A DNA stretch of 64,000 bases from Sphingobium abikonense NBRC 16140 (lineage in GTDB: Bacteria; Pseudomonadota; Alphaproteobacteria; Sphingomonadales; Sphingomonadaceae): positions 124,001 through 188,000 of the forward strand of contig NZ_BCYT01000002.1 in the NCBI RefSeq assembly GCF_001598335.1, read 5' to 3'. The notes beneath the pieces were generated by a model. It was given only the letters and a program-made list of their open reading frames with translations. It had not been told where the DNA came from and did not search any database. Below are positions 23,047-32,479 of the stretch, one piece after another (the stretch's first letter is position 1; every line of letters starts with the position of its first letter). The position numbers and the translations under genes are program-made.

Positions 23047-24927
23047 ATGCTGAACCTCAATGCCATCACCGTGCGCCTGGGCGGCCGCACCATTCTTGAT
23101 CGCGCCGCCGCCGCCCTGCCGCCGCGCAGCCGCGTGGGCCTTATCGGCCGCAATGGCGCTGGCAAATCGACGCTGATGAAGGTGATGATCGGCCAGATCG
23201 ATCCGGACGAAGGGTCGTGCGACATGCCGCGCGACACGCGCCTTGGCTATATCGCGCAGGAAGCGCCGTCGGGCACCGCCACGCCGTTCGACACCGTGCT
23301 GGCCGCCGATACCGAGCGCGCCGCGCTGATGGCCGAAAGCGAAACGACGGAAGATCCCGATCGGCTGGGCCATATCTATGAGCGGCTGACCGCGATCGAT
23401 GCCTATACCGCGCCAGCCCGCGCCGCCCGCATCCTCGTCGGCCTCGGCTTTGACGAGGAGATGCAGGGCCGCCCGCTCGACAGCTATTCGGGCGGCTGGA
23501 AAATGCGCGTTGCGCTCGCCGCCCTGCTCTTTTCCAATCCCGACCTTTTGCTGCTCGACGAACCGTCGAACCATCTCGACCTCGAAGCGACCTTGTGGCT
23601 CGAAAATTTCCTCAAGGCCTATCGCGGCACCGTGGTCGTCATCAGCCATGAGCGCGACCTTCTGAACAATGTCGTCGACTATATCCTGCATCTGGAAGGC
23701 GGGAAGGTCACGCTCTACCCCGGCGGCTATGACGCGTTCGAACGGCAGCGCGCCGAACGCCTCGCCCAGCAGGAAGCGGCCCGCGCCAAGCAGCAGGCGG
23801 AGCGCGAGAAGCTGCAGGACTATGTCGCCCGCAATTCCGCCCGCGCCTCGACCGCGAAACAGGCGCAGTCCCGCGCCAAGGCGCTGGCAAAGATGCAGCC
23901 CATCGCCGCCGCGATCGAGGACCCGACGCTGCATTTCGGCTTTCCCAGCCCCGCCGAACTCAAGCCCCCGCTCATCACCATGGACATGGCCGCGGTCGGC
24001 TATACCGACACGCCGATCCTGCGCCGCATCAACCTGCGTATTGATCCGGATGACCGGCTGGCGCTGCTCGGCCGCAACGGCAATGGCAAGACGACGCTCG
24101 CCCGCCTGATCGCCGCGCAATTGAAGCCCATGGAGGGCGACATGGCCTCCAGTCCCAAGATGAATGTCGGCTATTTCACCCAGTATCAGGTCGAGGAACT
24201 CGACGTCACCGATACCCCGCTCGAACATATGACCCGCGTCATGAAGGGTGCGACGCCGGGCGCGGTGCGCGCGCAACTTGGCCGCTTCGGCTTTTCTGGC
24301 GAGCGCGCGACGCAGAAGGTGGGCAGCATGTCCGGCGGCGAGCGCGCCCGTCTGGCGCTCGCGCTCATCACCCGCGACGCGCCGCACCTCCTCATCCTCG
24401 ACGAACCGACCAACCACCTGGACGTCGACAGCCGCGAGGCGCTGGTGCAGGCCCTGAACGATTATTCGGGCGCGGTGGTGATCGTCAGCCATGACCGGCA
24501 CATGATCGAACTGGTTGCCGATCGTCTGGTGCTGGTCGACAATGGCACCGCCCAGCCGTTCGACGGCAGCCTCGATGATTATACCGACATCATTCTGCGC
24601 AAATCCGATGGCAATGGCGCGGACGGGGCAGGGGGCGGTGACGCACCCAAGGTCGATCGCAAGGCGGAAAAGCGCAACGCGGCCCAGTGGCGCGAAAAGC
24701 AGAAGGCGGCGAAGAATGCGGTCAGCAAGGCGGAAAGGGACATGGCCGCGCTGGCCGCTGAACGCAGCCGCATCGACCAGGCGCTGTTCGACCCCAAGGC
24801 CGCGACCGGGGCGGAAGCGAAGATGACCACCAGCGAACTGATGGTGAAGCGCGCCGCGATCGAAAAGAAGCTGGAAACGGCCGAGGAAGTGTGGATGGAG
24901 GCGAGCGCGGCGCTGGAGGATCTCTGA
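23047..24927 (+). CDS. ABC-F family ATP-binding protein (Uup/YheS-like)
   Basis: 626 residues with two ABC ATPase domains and no membrane segment. Domain 1 has Walker A GRNGAGKST, signature YSGGWKMRVALA and Walker B LLLLDEPSNHLD. A charged linker rich in RAKQQAER follows. Domain 2 has GRNGNGKTT, MSGGERARLALAL and LLILDEPTNHLD. The C-terminal ~90 residues are a coiled coil (KAEKRNAAQWREKQKAAKNA). ABC-F proteins act on ribosomes, clearing stalled translation, or in DNA-related roles for Uup. The ATG at 23047 is the first position where the fold begins. The gene converges on the CHAT gene with 4 nt between stops. Confidence 0.92.
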   Translation: MLNLNAITVRLGGRTILDRAAAALPPRSRVGLIGRNGAGKSTLMKVMIGQIDPDEGSCDMPRDTRLGYIAQEAPSGTATPFDTVLAADTERAALMAESETTEDPDRLGHIYERLTAIDAYTAPARAARILVGLGFDEEMQGRPLDSYSGGWKMRVALAALLFSNPDLLLLDEPSNHLDLEATLWLENFLKAYRGTVVVISHERDLLNNVVDYILHLEGGKVTLYPGGYDAFERQRAERLAQQEAARAKQQAEREKLQDYVARNSARASTAKQAQSRAKALAKMQPIAAAIEDPTLHFGFPSPAELKPPLITMDMAAVGYTDTPILRRINLRIDPDDRLALLGRNGNGKTTLARLIAAQLKPMEGDMASSPKMNVGYFTQYQVEELDVTDTPLEHMTRVMKGATPGAVRAQLGRFGFSGERATQKVGSMSGGERARLALALITRDAPHLLILDEPTNHLDVDSREALVQALNDYSGAVVIVSHDRHMIELVADRLVLVDNGTAQPFDGSLDDYTDIILRKSDGNGADGAGGGDAPKVDRKAEKRNAAQWREKQKAAKNAVSKAERDMAALAAERSRIDQALFDPKAATGAEAKMTTSELMVKRAAIEKKLETAEEVWMEASAALEDL

Positions 24928-24931
24928 CCCT

Positions 24932-27823
24932 TTAGCGACCGATCAGGATGAACGGCGCCCAGATATAGGGCTGCGCTGCGTCCGGCCGGCCGGACCGCAT
25001 CAGCTTGAGCATCGCCTTTTGCAACGCCACCGCGCGCGTCAGACCACGGTCCGCGCCCTTCACCGTTTCCAGCGTCACGAAGGCGCTGGCATCGTCGCGC
25101 ACCGGCCAATGCGAAACCAGCAGCGCGCCCGCACCGGCATAGCGGAACGCCTGTGCCAGCCCTGAATAAGCGGGCGCCTGCGCCGTCTCGCCCGCCGCCG
25201 TGTTGCAGGCGGACAGGATCACCCAGTCCGCACCGATCCGCATCGTCGCCACTTCCGACGCGGTCAACAGCCCATCATCGGGCCCGTCGGGAGACAGCAA
25301 TAGCGCCGGCTCGGTCAGCCCCTCCATCTCGCCGCCGACCAGCCCGTGCGTCGCGAACAGCATGACGCCATAGGAGGTGAGATCGCTGCGCCGCAGCGCC
25401 GCCTCGGTGGCTTGCGCACCTGTCAGCAGCGTGGCCCGCGCCCGACCGAACTGATCCGCCACCGCCTGCAATTCCGTTGACGATCCGGGCAGGGCTGGCA
25501 GCGCCGAAAGCGTCGCCGCTGCCCCACCGCGAAACGGGCCGCCGGCCTTGGTCGCCAGGATCGATGCCACGCCGGGGCCATTGGGTGCGCCAACGCCCAG
25601 GAAACGCTGATCCTTCAACGCTATCAGGCGCGCTGGCGCAGGGGTGGTGAGGAAGCCGGGCTGCACCGTCAAGGCAAAGCGACGGATCAGCCAGGGGGTG
25701 TCCCGGCGCGCCATTGTCACCGGCTGTTGCGTCAGCATTGCAAAGGGAAGGGAGGCGAAGGCGCCGGTCGGGACGATCCGCAAGGACCGGGTTCTGGCTA
25801 GCACGGCCTCTATACCCGGCGTCAGGATGTGCGCATGGAGCTGATAGGCCGCCTGTCCGTCAAAGCCCTCCGGTGAGAGCCCGTCGCGCAGCCGCCCCAC
25901 CAATGCGATCAGGTCGGCCCGGCTCCTCTCCGCCCGCTCGATCCGCACGGCGTCACGGCTTATGGCCAGCATATAGACGCCACTGAAGCCTGGCATGACC
26001 GCCAGATAGGCTTCCCGCTTGCCCAGATCGCGGCGCAGGGCCGCCAAGTCCGGTTGCTCCGCCCCGCGTGCTTCCGCCCAGCGGGGAAAGTCGCGGGCGA
26101 TCGCGCTCTGCTCGGCCGCCATGGCCGCGGCGGCGGCCGCACGTCGGTCGCGCGCGTCGGCAACGCCGCGATCGACCGCCAGCGCCTTCAGCAGGGCGCG
26201 GTCCGCTTCTTCCAACGCTCTGCCGCGATCCTGCAAACCCCGTACCCGGGCCGCTAACGCAGGATCCTGGACCAGTCGCTGCGCGACCAGCCGGTTGGCC
26301 TGGGCAATGCGCGAAGCGGCCATGACGGCCATCGCGTTCAGCGCGAGTTCGCCGTCCTCGGTCGTTGCTGCCGCCTCCAACGCCATGTCGAGCGCCAGCC
26401 GCTGTTCCTCATCCAATTCCCCGTCATTGTTGACCGCAGCATCGGCGCGCACCACCGCCACGACCCGTCGCGCGCTTTCGCCGATATCCCGCCCATCCGG
26501 CGCCGTCCGCGCCACCAGCATCGCCGCCATTGCCAGTGGCAAGGCAGGCGCATTGTCCAGCTGGGCGCTTTCCGTCGCATAGGCGGCGGCGGCGTCGCGC
26601 GCCGCATCCATCCGCCCCGCCTCGACCAAAGCGGCGATGAGATAGGGGTAGGCGCGCTGGCCGATATCCCTGTCCTTGTCGGACCCGGCCTTCACTCGGT
26701 CCAACGCGGCGCTCAGCCGTGTGATCGCTTCGTCGTGACGCCCTTCGGCAAGGCTTGCCGCGCCAGCCCAGGCAAGCGCGCGCGCCGATTGCGGGCTGTT
26801 CTCTCCCTCCAGCGCGCGAAAGCCGCGCTCGGCCTCCAGGAACAGCGGCTCGGCGTCGGCATAACGCTCCATCGACAACAGCACGGAGCCCAGATTTTGC
26901 AGGGCGAAGTGGAAATACAGGCTGTCCGTCCCCACCGTCTCCCGCTTGATCGCAATGGCGCGTTGCAGATAGTCGAGGCTCTCGGCGCGGCGCCCGGTCC
27001 GCGACAGCAGCAAGCCCAGAGCTTCCAGCGCCCGGGCATAATTGGGGTGCTTGCGGTCGACATGATCGGTCCCGATCTCGACCGCCAGCCGCGCATAATG
27101 TTCGGCCTCCTCGTTTCGATCGACGCGCTGAAGCATCTGGGCGTAGGTATAATAAGCGCCAAGCGCGTCGGCGCTGTTCGGCCCCACCGCCGCGATCCGC
27201 GCGTCCATGCAGGCCTTTTGCGCCACCACCGCTTCGGCATTGCGGCCAAGCCGCATCAGCGCCTGCGCATGGATGAAGGCGATGTTGGAACGCAGCATAT
27301 GCACGTCCCGGTCGATCCCTTCGGGGGGCAGGCTGGCGATATAGCCGTCCATGGTGCGGCTCGCCTGCGCCAGCGTCTCCGCGCCGCCCGATACGTCGCC
27401 CAGCGCCATTTGCGCATAGCCCTTGACCGACTGCCCCTGCATCCAGGCGATGGGATAGGCGTCCGCAAACGGCGCCAGCAGGGTCAGGCTCTCGCTTGAT
27501 CGGCGCAGCGCATCGGCATTTTTGCCGTCCAGCTGATCCATCGATGCCAGCATGACGAGCGCGACGCCGCCAAGCGGATGGGGGTGTCCGTTGACCCGGC
27601 TCTTGAGCGCGGCGTCATGCAGCCGCATCCACGCGTCGCGGGTCTGCTGCGACATGGATAGCGCATAATCGTCGCTATCATAGAGGGTCGATGCGGCCGT
27701 CTCCAGCCGGTAAAGCGCCGCATGACGGGGGTCGCTCGTCGAAAATGCCGGCGTCTTCGCCAGGGTCGGCGACGCAGCGAGCAATGATCCCAGCAATAGC
27801 CCAAGGCGCGTCAATCGCTCCAT
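24932..27823 (-). CDS. Exported TPR-repeat protein with CHAT (caspase-like) protease domain
   Basis: 963 residues from the ATG at 27823. Residues 1-22 form a signal peptide ending SPTLA, so the protein is predicted to be periplasmic or extracellular. The N-terminal half contains tetratricopeptide repeats (for example HYARLAVEIGTDHVDRKHP, then PNYARALEALGLLLSRTGR, then SLDYLQRAIAIKRETVG). The C-terminal CHAT domain has the catalytic pair of caspase-HetF proteins: histidine in FATHG (~826) and cysteine in LSACNT (~873). The family are cysteine peptidases or peptidase-like scaffolds; partner and substrate are unknown. It is convergent with the ABC-F gene and lies downstream of cysS on the same strand. 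Confidence 0.9.
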   Translation of the reverse strand: MERLTRLGLLLGSLLAASPTLAKTPAFSTSDPRHAALYRLETAASTLYDSDDYALSMSQQTRDAWMRLHDAALKSRVNGHPHPLGGVALVMLASMDQLDGKNADALRRSSESLTLLAPFADAYPIAWMQGQSVKGYAQMALGDVSGGAETLAQASRTMDGYIASLPPEGIDRDVHMLRSNIAFIHAQALMRLGRNAEAVVAQKACMDARIAAVGPNSADALGAYYTYAQMLQRVDRNEEAEHYARLAVEIGTDHVDRKHPNYARALEALGLLLSRTGRRAESLDYLQRAIAIKRETVGTDSLYFHFALQNLGSVLLSMERYADAEPLFLEAERGFRALEGENSPQSARALAWAGAASLAEGRHDEAITRLSAALDRVKAGSDKDRDIGQRAYPYLIAALVEAGRMDAARDAAAAYATESAQLDNAPALPLAMAAMLVARTAPDGRDIGESARRVVAVVRADAAVNNDGELDEEQRLALDMALEAAATTEDGELALNAMAVMAASRIAQANRLVAQRLVQDPALAARVRGLQDRGRALEEADRALLKALAVDRGVADARDRRAAAAAAMAAEQSAIARDFPRWAEARGAEQPDLAALRRDLGKREAYLAVMPGFSGVYMLAISRDAVRIERAERSRADLIALVGRLRDGLSPEGFDGQAAYQLHAHILTPGIEAVLARTRSLRIVPTGAFASLPFAMLTQQPVTMARRDTPWLIRRFALTVQPGFLTTPAPARLIALKDQRFLGVGAPNGPGVASILATKAGGPFRGGAAATLSALPALPGSSTELQAVADQFGRARATLLTGAQATEAALRRSDLTSYGVMLFATHGLVGGEMEGLTEPALLLSPDGPDDGLLTASEVATMRIGADWVILSACNTAAGETAQAPAYSGLAQAFRYAGAGALLVSHWPVRDDASAFVTLETVKGADRGLTRAVALQKAMLKLMRSGRPDAAQPYIWAPFILIGR

Positions 27824-27883
27824 CACCGCCCCCACTCAGTGATTTGACCCCCTCCATCCTTTGCGGCCGCGCTGCCCCCGCCG

Positions 27884-29404
27884 TCAAGCGCCGAGCGCAG
27901 GCCGCCAGTCCCAGCGCAGCGGGTCGCCGTCCATTACTTCAATGCCTTGCGCGACCAATTCATCCCTGATCCTGTCGGACAGAGCGAAATCCTTGTTCGC
28001 GCGCGCGGCTGAGCGGCGTTCCATTTCGGCCTCCACCTGATCGGCGGTCAACAGTGCATCTTTAGGGCGCACCCGCAGGTCCGCGCGCGTCAGGTTCAGC
28101 AGATTGAGGCCCAGCGCCTGGTCAAACGCGGCGATGAGGCAGAGCTTTTCATCCGCCGGCACCTTTTTTACCGCAATCGCCTCTTCCAGCAGCGGCAGCG
28201 CGCGAGGCGTCATCAGATCATCGCTGATCGCGGCGTCGAACTGTTCGAGCAGTGGCGTCAGCTTGGGATGAAGATTGGCGCGCAGATAGTCGAGCCGGGG
28301 CGACTGCCAAGTCACCCCTTCGGCGCGCGCCTTCAATCCCTCCACGCCCATCACCAGCCGCTTCAGCCGCGTGAGCGCGGCCGCCAGATTGTCGCCGCTG
28401 AATTCCAGTTCGCTGCGATAATGCGCGCCCAGGCACAGCAGGCGATAGGCGAGGGGATGCACGCCCGCGTCGATCAGGCTGAACAGCGTCGTGAATCCGC
28501 CCTTGGACTTCGACATCTTCCCCTGTCGATCGACCAGGAAATTATTGTGCATCCACCAGCGCGCGCCGGTGAAACCCGCTTCGACAGCGCCAACGTCAGG
28601 GCTGCAGCAGGCGTGGAAGGCCTGGTTCTGCGCGATTTCATTGGGGTGATGGATCTCGCGATGGTCGATGCCGCCGGTGTGAATGTCGAAGGGCTGGCCA
28701 AGGCGCGCCTGGGACATGACCGAACATTCCAGATGCCAGCCGGGCGCGCCCTTGCCCCATGGGCTGTCCCATTCCATCTGCCGTTGTTCGCCCGGCGGCG
28801 ATTTGCGCCAGATGGCGAAATCGCTGGGGTTGCGCTTGCCCGCGACGGGGTCGATCCGTGCATGCGCCGCATCGTCGCGGCCCCCGGCCAGTGCGCCATA
28901 GTCGGGCACGCTGCTGCTGTCGAAATAGAGGCCGCTGTCCAGCTCATAGCAATGATCCGGCGCGATTTTTTCCGCGAAGGCGATCATCTGCGGTATATAG
29001 TCCGTCGCCACCGTCCATTCGCTCGGCGCGATGATATTGAGGTCGGCGATATTCTGCTTGAATGCCTGCGTATAATGGGCGGCGATGTCCCAGATGCTCT
29101 GGGCGCTGGCCCGTGCAGCCGCCTCCATCTTGTCATCGCCTGCGTCAGCGTCGCTGGTCAGATGGCCGACATCGGTGATGTTGATGACGTGCGTGACCGC
29201 CAGCCCTTTCCACAGCAGCGCCCGGCGCAACGTGTCGGTGAAGACATAGGCGCGCAAATTTCCGATATGGGCATAATTATAGACGGTGGGTCCGCAGCTA
29301 TAGACGCGTGCATGGCCGTCCTCGATCGGGGCGAACGGCGCGATGGCCCGCGTCAGACTGTTGAACAGGCGCAGCGGCGCAGCGATAGGCTGGTCATCGG
29401 ACAT
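27884..29404 (-). CDS. cysS: Cysteinyl-tRNA synthetase
   Basis: About 506 residues, class I synthetase charging tRNA-Cys. The zinc ligand CGPTVYNYAHIGNLR includes the HIGH-type motif. WHLECSVMS and GGIDHREIHHPNE hold the remaining zinc ligands, and KMSKSKGG is the KMSKS loop. The C-terminal DALR-like and anticodon-binding region is present. Two ATGs (29404 and 29416) are possible and neither has a strong ribosome site; 29404 gives the usual MSDD start. Longer upstream frames lack family similarity. The gene is divergent from the Bax inhibitor-1 gene. Confidence 0.95.
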   Translation of the reverse strand: MSDDQPIAAPLRLFNSLTRAIAPFAPIEDGHARVYSCGPTVYNYAHIGNLRAYVFTDTLRRALLWKGLAVTHVINITDVGHLTSDADAGDDKMEAAARASAQSIWDIAAHYTQAFKQNIADLNIIAPSEWTVATDYIPQMIAFAEKIAPDHCYELDSGLYFDSSSVPDYGALAGGRDDAAHARIDPVAGKRNPSDFAIWRKSPPGEQRQMEWDSPWGKGAPGWHLECSVMSQARLGQPFDIHTGGIDHREIHHPNEIAQNQAFHACCSPDVGAVEAGFTGARWWMHNNFLVDRQGKMSKSKGGFTTLFSLIDAGVHPLAYRLLCLGAHYRSELEFSGDNLAAALTRLKRLVMGVEGLKARAEGVTWQSPRLDYLRANLHPKLTPLLEQFDAAISDDLMTPRALPLLEEAIAVKKVPADEKLCLIAAFDQALGLNLLNLTRADLRVRPKDALLTADQVEAEMERRSAARANKDFALSDRIRDELVAQGIEVMDGDPLRWDWRPALGA

Positions 29405-29704
29405 GCGGTCAGCCATGTCGCGAGACGCGGGCGGGGTCAATCCTCCGAACTGGAATGCGCCTTTGTAATATAATGTTGCGAGGGTACGCGACATCTTGCG
29501 GCGGTGCATGTCGTGCCCGATATTGTCTGTGCGGGCCGGGCCCCTCTGGCGACGCGGATGTTTACCCCCTTGCATCCCGTCGCGATGTCGGACCGCATCG
29601 GGTGTGCCCGGTGCAGGTTTTGTGGCGTTTTGCCCCCTCACTTGCCACAGAAGACCGCGCCGGGCTCACTCGAACCAGTTCGATTGGATGGAGTGAGTTT
29701 GCAC
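29405..29704. promoter_or_regulatory. Divergent cysS / BI-1 intergenic region
   Basis: 300 bases between two divergent gene starts, so promoters in both directions are expected. A GGAG ribosome site for the BI-1 gene lies near 29690. No RNA gene, repeat or clear operator was recognised. Confidence 0.4.
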
Positions 29705-30415
29705 ATGAATAATCCCGTTCGCATGCCGGGCTATGGCGCCAGCCGGTCGGTCGACACCGATGCCGGTTTGCGCGCGCATATGCTGGGCGTTTTCCGCAAC
29801 ATGGGTCTTGGCCTGGTCATCACCGGTCTGGTCGCCGCACTGGTTGGCAATACCCCGGCGCTGGCCGCCGCCATCTACGGCACGCCGCTCAAATGGGTGG
29901 CGATCTTCGCGCCGCTGGCCTTCGTGTTTTTCTTTAGTTTCCGCATCGAAAAAATGACGACATCGGGCGCGCGCACCGCTTTCTGGGCCTTTGCCGCCGT
30001 GATGGGCGTGTCGCTGGGGAGCATCTTCCTCGTCTTCACCGGCGGCAGCATCGCGCAGGCCTTTTTCTCGGCCGCAGTCATGTTCCTCGCCATGGCGTTG
30101 TGGGGCTATACGACCCAGCGTGACCTGACGAAGATGGGCAGTTTCCTGATCATGGGCCTGATCGGTATTATCGTCGCCAGCCTTATCAACCTTTTCCTCG
30201 GCTCGTCGGCAATGGCGATGGTCATCTCGATCATCGGCGTGGTGGTATTCACCGGCCTCACCGCTTGGGACGTGCAGCGCATCAAATCGGAATATTTCTA
30301 CTATGCGGGCCAGGAAGTCGCGCAGAAGATGCAGGTCATGGGCGCGCTGTCGCTTTACCTCAATTTCGTCAACCTGTTCCAGATGCTGCTCAGCCTGACA
30401 GGTGAGCGCGAATGA
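29705..30415 (+). CDS. Bax inhibitor-1 / YccA family membrane protein
   Basis: 236 residues with seven hydrophobic helices. The family signature near the C-terminus ([16 protein letters not shown]) and the following [16 protein letters not shown] helix are typical of bacterial YbhL/YccA proteins. Members act as inner-membrane pH-sensitive ion-leak channels or modulators of FtsH; the role here is unknown. The ATG at 29705 is the first plausible start. A longer upstream frame would give a cysteine-rich N-terminus overlapping the cysS promoter. The stop overlaps the next gene as ATGA. Confidence 0.9.
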   Translation: MNNPVRMPGYGASRSVDTDAGLRAHMLGVFRNMGLGLVITGLVAALVGNTPALAAAIYGTPLKWVAIFAPLAFVFFFSFRIEKMTTSGARTAFWAFAAVMGVSLGSIFLVFTGGSIAQAFFSAAVMFLAMALWGYTTQRDLTKMGSFLIMGLIGIIVASLINLFLGSSAMAMVISIIGVVVFTGLTAWDVQRIKSEYFYYAGQEVAQKMQVMGALSLYLNFVNLFQMLLSLTGERE

Positions 30416-30696
30416 TGCGGGACGCGGCGCAGGTGTCCGCCATGCTCTGCCCGGTCTGTCATGTCGGCCTCGCCATGACGGATCGGCAGGGCGTGGAGAT
30501 CGACTATTGCCCGCAATGCCGGGGCGTATGGCTGGACCGGGGCGAACTGGACAAGATCATCGAACGATCGGCGGTCGGAATGACGCCGCCTGCGACGGCC
30601 GCGCCTAGCTACCGCCCGGACCGCGCGCATTATGATCATGGCGTGAGTTTCCAGAAGAAGCGGAAGAAGAGCTTTCTCGAGGAGTTGTTCGACTGA
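30412..30696 (+). CDS. Small zinc-ribbon protein (zf-TFIIB family)
   Basis: 94 residues. Two CxxC pairs (LCPVCHVGL and [18 protein letters not shown]) form the TFIIB-type zinc ribbon, followed by a basic tail ending [13 protein letters not shown]. Such proteins are widespread and usually unassigned. The start overlaps the BI-1 gene stop (ATGA), indicating a two-gene operon; a second ATG directly follows. A terminator lies 8 nt after the stop. Confidence 0.88.
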   Translation: MMRDAAQVSAMLCPVCHVGLAMTDRQGVEIDYCPQCRGVWLDRGELDKIIERSAVGMTPPATAAPSYRPDRAHYDHGVSFQKKRKKSFLEELFD

Positions 30697-30703
30697 AACG
30701 AAG

Positions 30704-30730
30704 CAGCCCGATGCTTCCGGTGTCGGGCTG
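30704..30730 (+). terminator. Terminator hairpin after the zinc-ribbon gene
   Basis: CAGCCCGA (30704-30711) pairs perfectly with TCGGGCTG (30723-30730). The loop can also pair internally. Only a short pyrimidine tract follows, so strength is moderate. The IS630 element begins 10 nt beyond it. Confidence 0.6.
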
Positions 30731-30740
30731 TCCACCCTTA

Positions 30741-31528
30741 GAGCGTGATCATCATAAATTGGAGCATAGCCGCTGTTTTTGGGATAGTCTGCGTATTCGT
30801 CTGGTGAGAAGGCATCGAGGAATGACCCGACGCGCTTCCATGTCGCTTCAACGGACCGTTCGTTTGCCTTTCGCAGGATTGTCTTGAGCTTGGCGAAGAC
30901 CTGCCCGATCGGATTGATGTCAGGACTGTAGGGCGGGAGAAACAGGAGCGTGGCGCCGCAACTGCGGATGGCCTGCCGCACGGCTTGGCCCTTGTGGCTA
31001 CCGAGATTGTCCATGATGACGATGTCGCCGGGGCTGAGCGTAGGTTCGAGGAACTGTTCGACATAAGCGAGGAAGAGCTCACCGTTGATCGGTCCATCGA
31101 GCACACATGGGGCATCGATCCGGTCGCGGCGCAGCGCGGCAAGGACGGTCAGCTTGCGCCAGTGACCGAAGGGGACCTTGGCGAGCAGTCGCTGGCCATG
31201 TGTGGCGCGGCCGTGGGTGCGTGTCATGTTGGTCTTGGCCCAAGTCTCGTCAATGAAGACGAGGCGCGCCGGATCAAGCCGGTTCTGGTACTTGCGCCGC
31301 TGCATCCGCCTGCGGGCGATGGCGGGACGATCCTGCTCGCTGGCGAACAGGCTTTTTTGAACGACAGTCCCTCCCGTTCGAGAAACAGGCACAGCGCGCC
31401 ATAGCTCGCCTTCACCCCGCGCTGGCAACACTCACTCCGAACTATGTGGCAGCCGTCCGGGCAGAAGCGCCCGCTATTATCGCCGCAACAACGCGCTCAC
31501 GAAGATCGACCGAATAGGCTCGAACCAT
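30741..31528 (-). pseudogene. IS630 transposase, disrupted
   Basis: Translation from the ATG at 31528 gives a typical IS630 beginning (AYSVDLRERVVAAI) but reaches a stop after 28 codons, followed in frame by FGVSVASA. About 50 codons are then missing before [20 protein letters not shown]. At a run of six A residues the frame shifts by -1 into [14 protein letters not shown]. The catalytic part follows: [22 protein letters not shown] and [13 protein letters not shown] carry the DDE residues. The A-run could be a programmed slippage site, but the early stop and deletion make the gene inactive. The frame also runs out of the element without a stop. Confidence 0.85.
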
Positions 31529-31619
31529 CCCTGCTGGCCTCGTGCCCAGCCAGCAGGTTGAATAGAAAAATCAGCCCGCGTGAATCCCCCACCCGATTCA
31601 CTCAAACAAGCGCACGCTC
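30741..31619 (-). mobile_element. Degenerate IS630-family insertion sequence
   Basis: Both ends begin inward with GAGCGTG and are directly flanked by TA (30739-30740 and 31620-31621), the target duplication made by IS630 elements. The inside encodes a DDE transposase on the minus strand. At 879 bp it is shorter than usual for the family, consistent with the internal deletion seen in the transposase. Beyond the first seven bases the terminal repeats match only partly. Confidence 0.82.
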
Positions 31620-31721
31620 TAGCGCCCTCATGTCTCATAAGGGTCGTTCGTTTTACGCCGTTCACCACCGACCATTCTAAGTCGAACCGCGCTAGATATT
31701 TTCGTAGGCGATCCGCAACAT

Positions 31722-32115
31722 CGATTCGCCCTTTAGGGCTGAGTGTCGCCATACGGGTGATGCTGGCGGCGAGGTTTCGGAAGTTTCCAAAACAGCTTGC
31801 CTCTCCGGACGTCGCGAAGGTCAGATAGCGCTGGCGTGCTTCCTTGTTGAAACTGGCCTGTTGGCCTTCGCGCTCGGCGAACCGATCCAGTTCATAGTCG
31901 AGATTGGGTACAATATCCTCTCGCCGGTCAGCGAGGCCAGGGAGGTGGAAGGTCCAGAGGTTGAGACGCGCGTAGAGATCGTCGCGGAACACGCCCGCTG
32001 CCAACGCCTCGCCCAAATCGCGGTTGGTGCCGGCGATCAGCTGGAAATTCGAGGCGACCTCCTTGTCCGCACCCACGGGGAGGAAGCGCTTGTCCTCGAT
32101 GGCGCGCAGTGACCC
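31722..32115 (-). pseudogene. rtcR: Fragment of rtcR (sigma-54 activator of RNA repair)
   Basis: About 130 residues match the AAA+ core of RtcR, including LRAIEDKRFLPVGADKEVAS, LIAGTNRDLGEA, FRDDLYARLNLWTFHLPGL and SITRMATLSPKGRIDV. The N-terminal regulatory domain, Walker A region and C-terminal HTH are missing. After RIDVA the frame runs into unrelated sequence (LRKYLARFDLEW) that I cannot place; it loosely resembles the C-terminus of another transposase. RtcR normally activates rtcBA RNA-repair genes; neither gene is in the window. The fragment lies beside the IS630 element. Confidence 0.8.
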
Positions 32116-32479
32116 TGGTGACCCGATCCCTATCAATTTGTCCGCCGTGCAATAGACCCGAATATGTTGTGAACAGTCGGATTATAATCGGGTCGAGTTG
32201 GATCGTAGTCATGTGATCTGCCAACAGAACGATCCTGATGACACAATCTGCAGGATCAATAGCATTTCGATTTTTTGGAGTTGATGCTGACGGACTACAT
32301 CCTGGCGCAATTCGGTCGAGTGCGGCGCAGGCCTGCGAATCGACCTTGTGCTGCTTAACGACAAGGGAGGCGTGGCTGGTGTCGCTAGACGTCGATCGCT
32401 GTCGCGAGGTCAGGAGAAGACCAGCGGCCATGCGCGTCATGGTCGATCTTGCCGACAAGCCCAGCCGTAAAGGAAAGGC
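32116..32479. other. Scrambled region upstream of the rtcR fragment
   Basis: About 360 bases with lower GC than the surroundings and no recognisable gene. GACCCGA at 32155-32161 and TCGGGTC at 32188-32194 form an inverted repeat. A plus-strand frame at 32238-32483 (81 codons) has no family features. The region probably records past insertions and deletions. Confidence 0.4.

Noticed and set aside
31345..31375. Active programmed-frameshift IS630 transposase
   Set aside because: The A6 run is compatible with slippage, but the stop after 28 codons and the internal deletion show the copy cannot make an intact protein.
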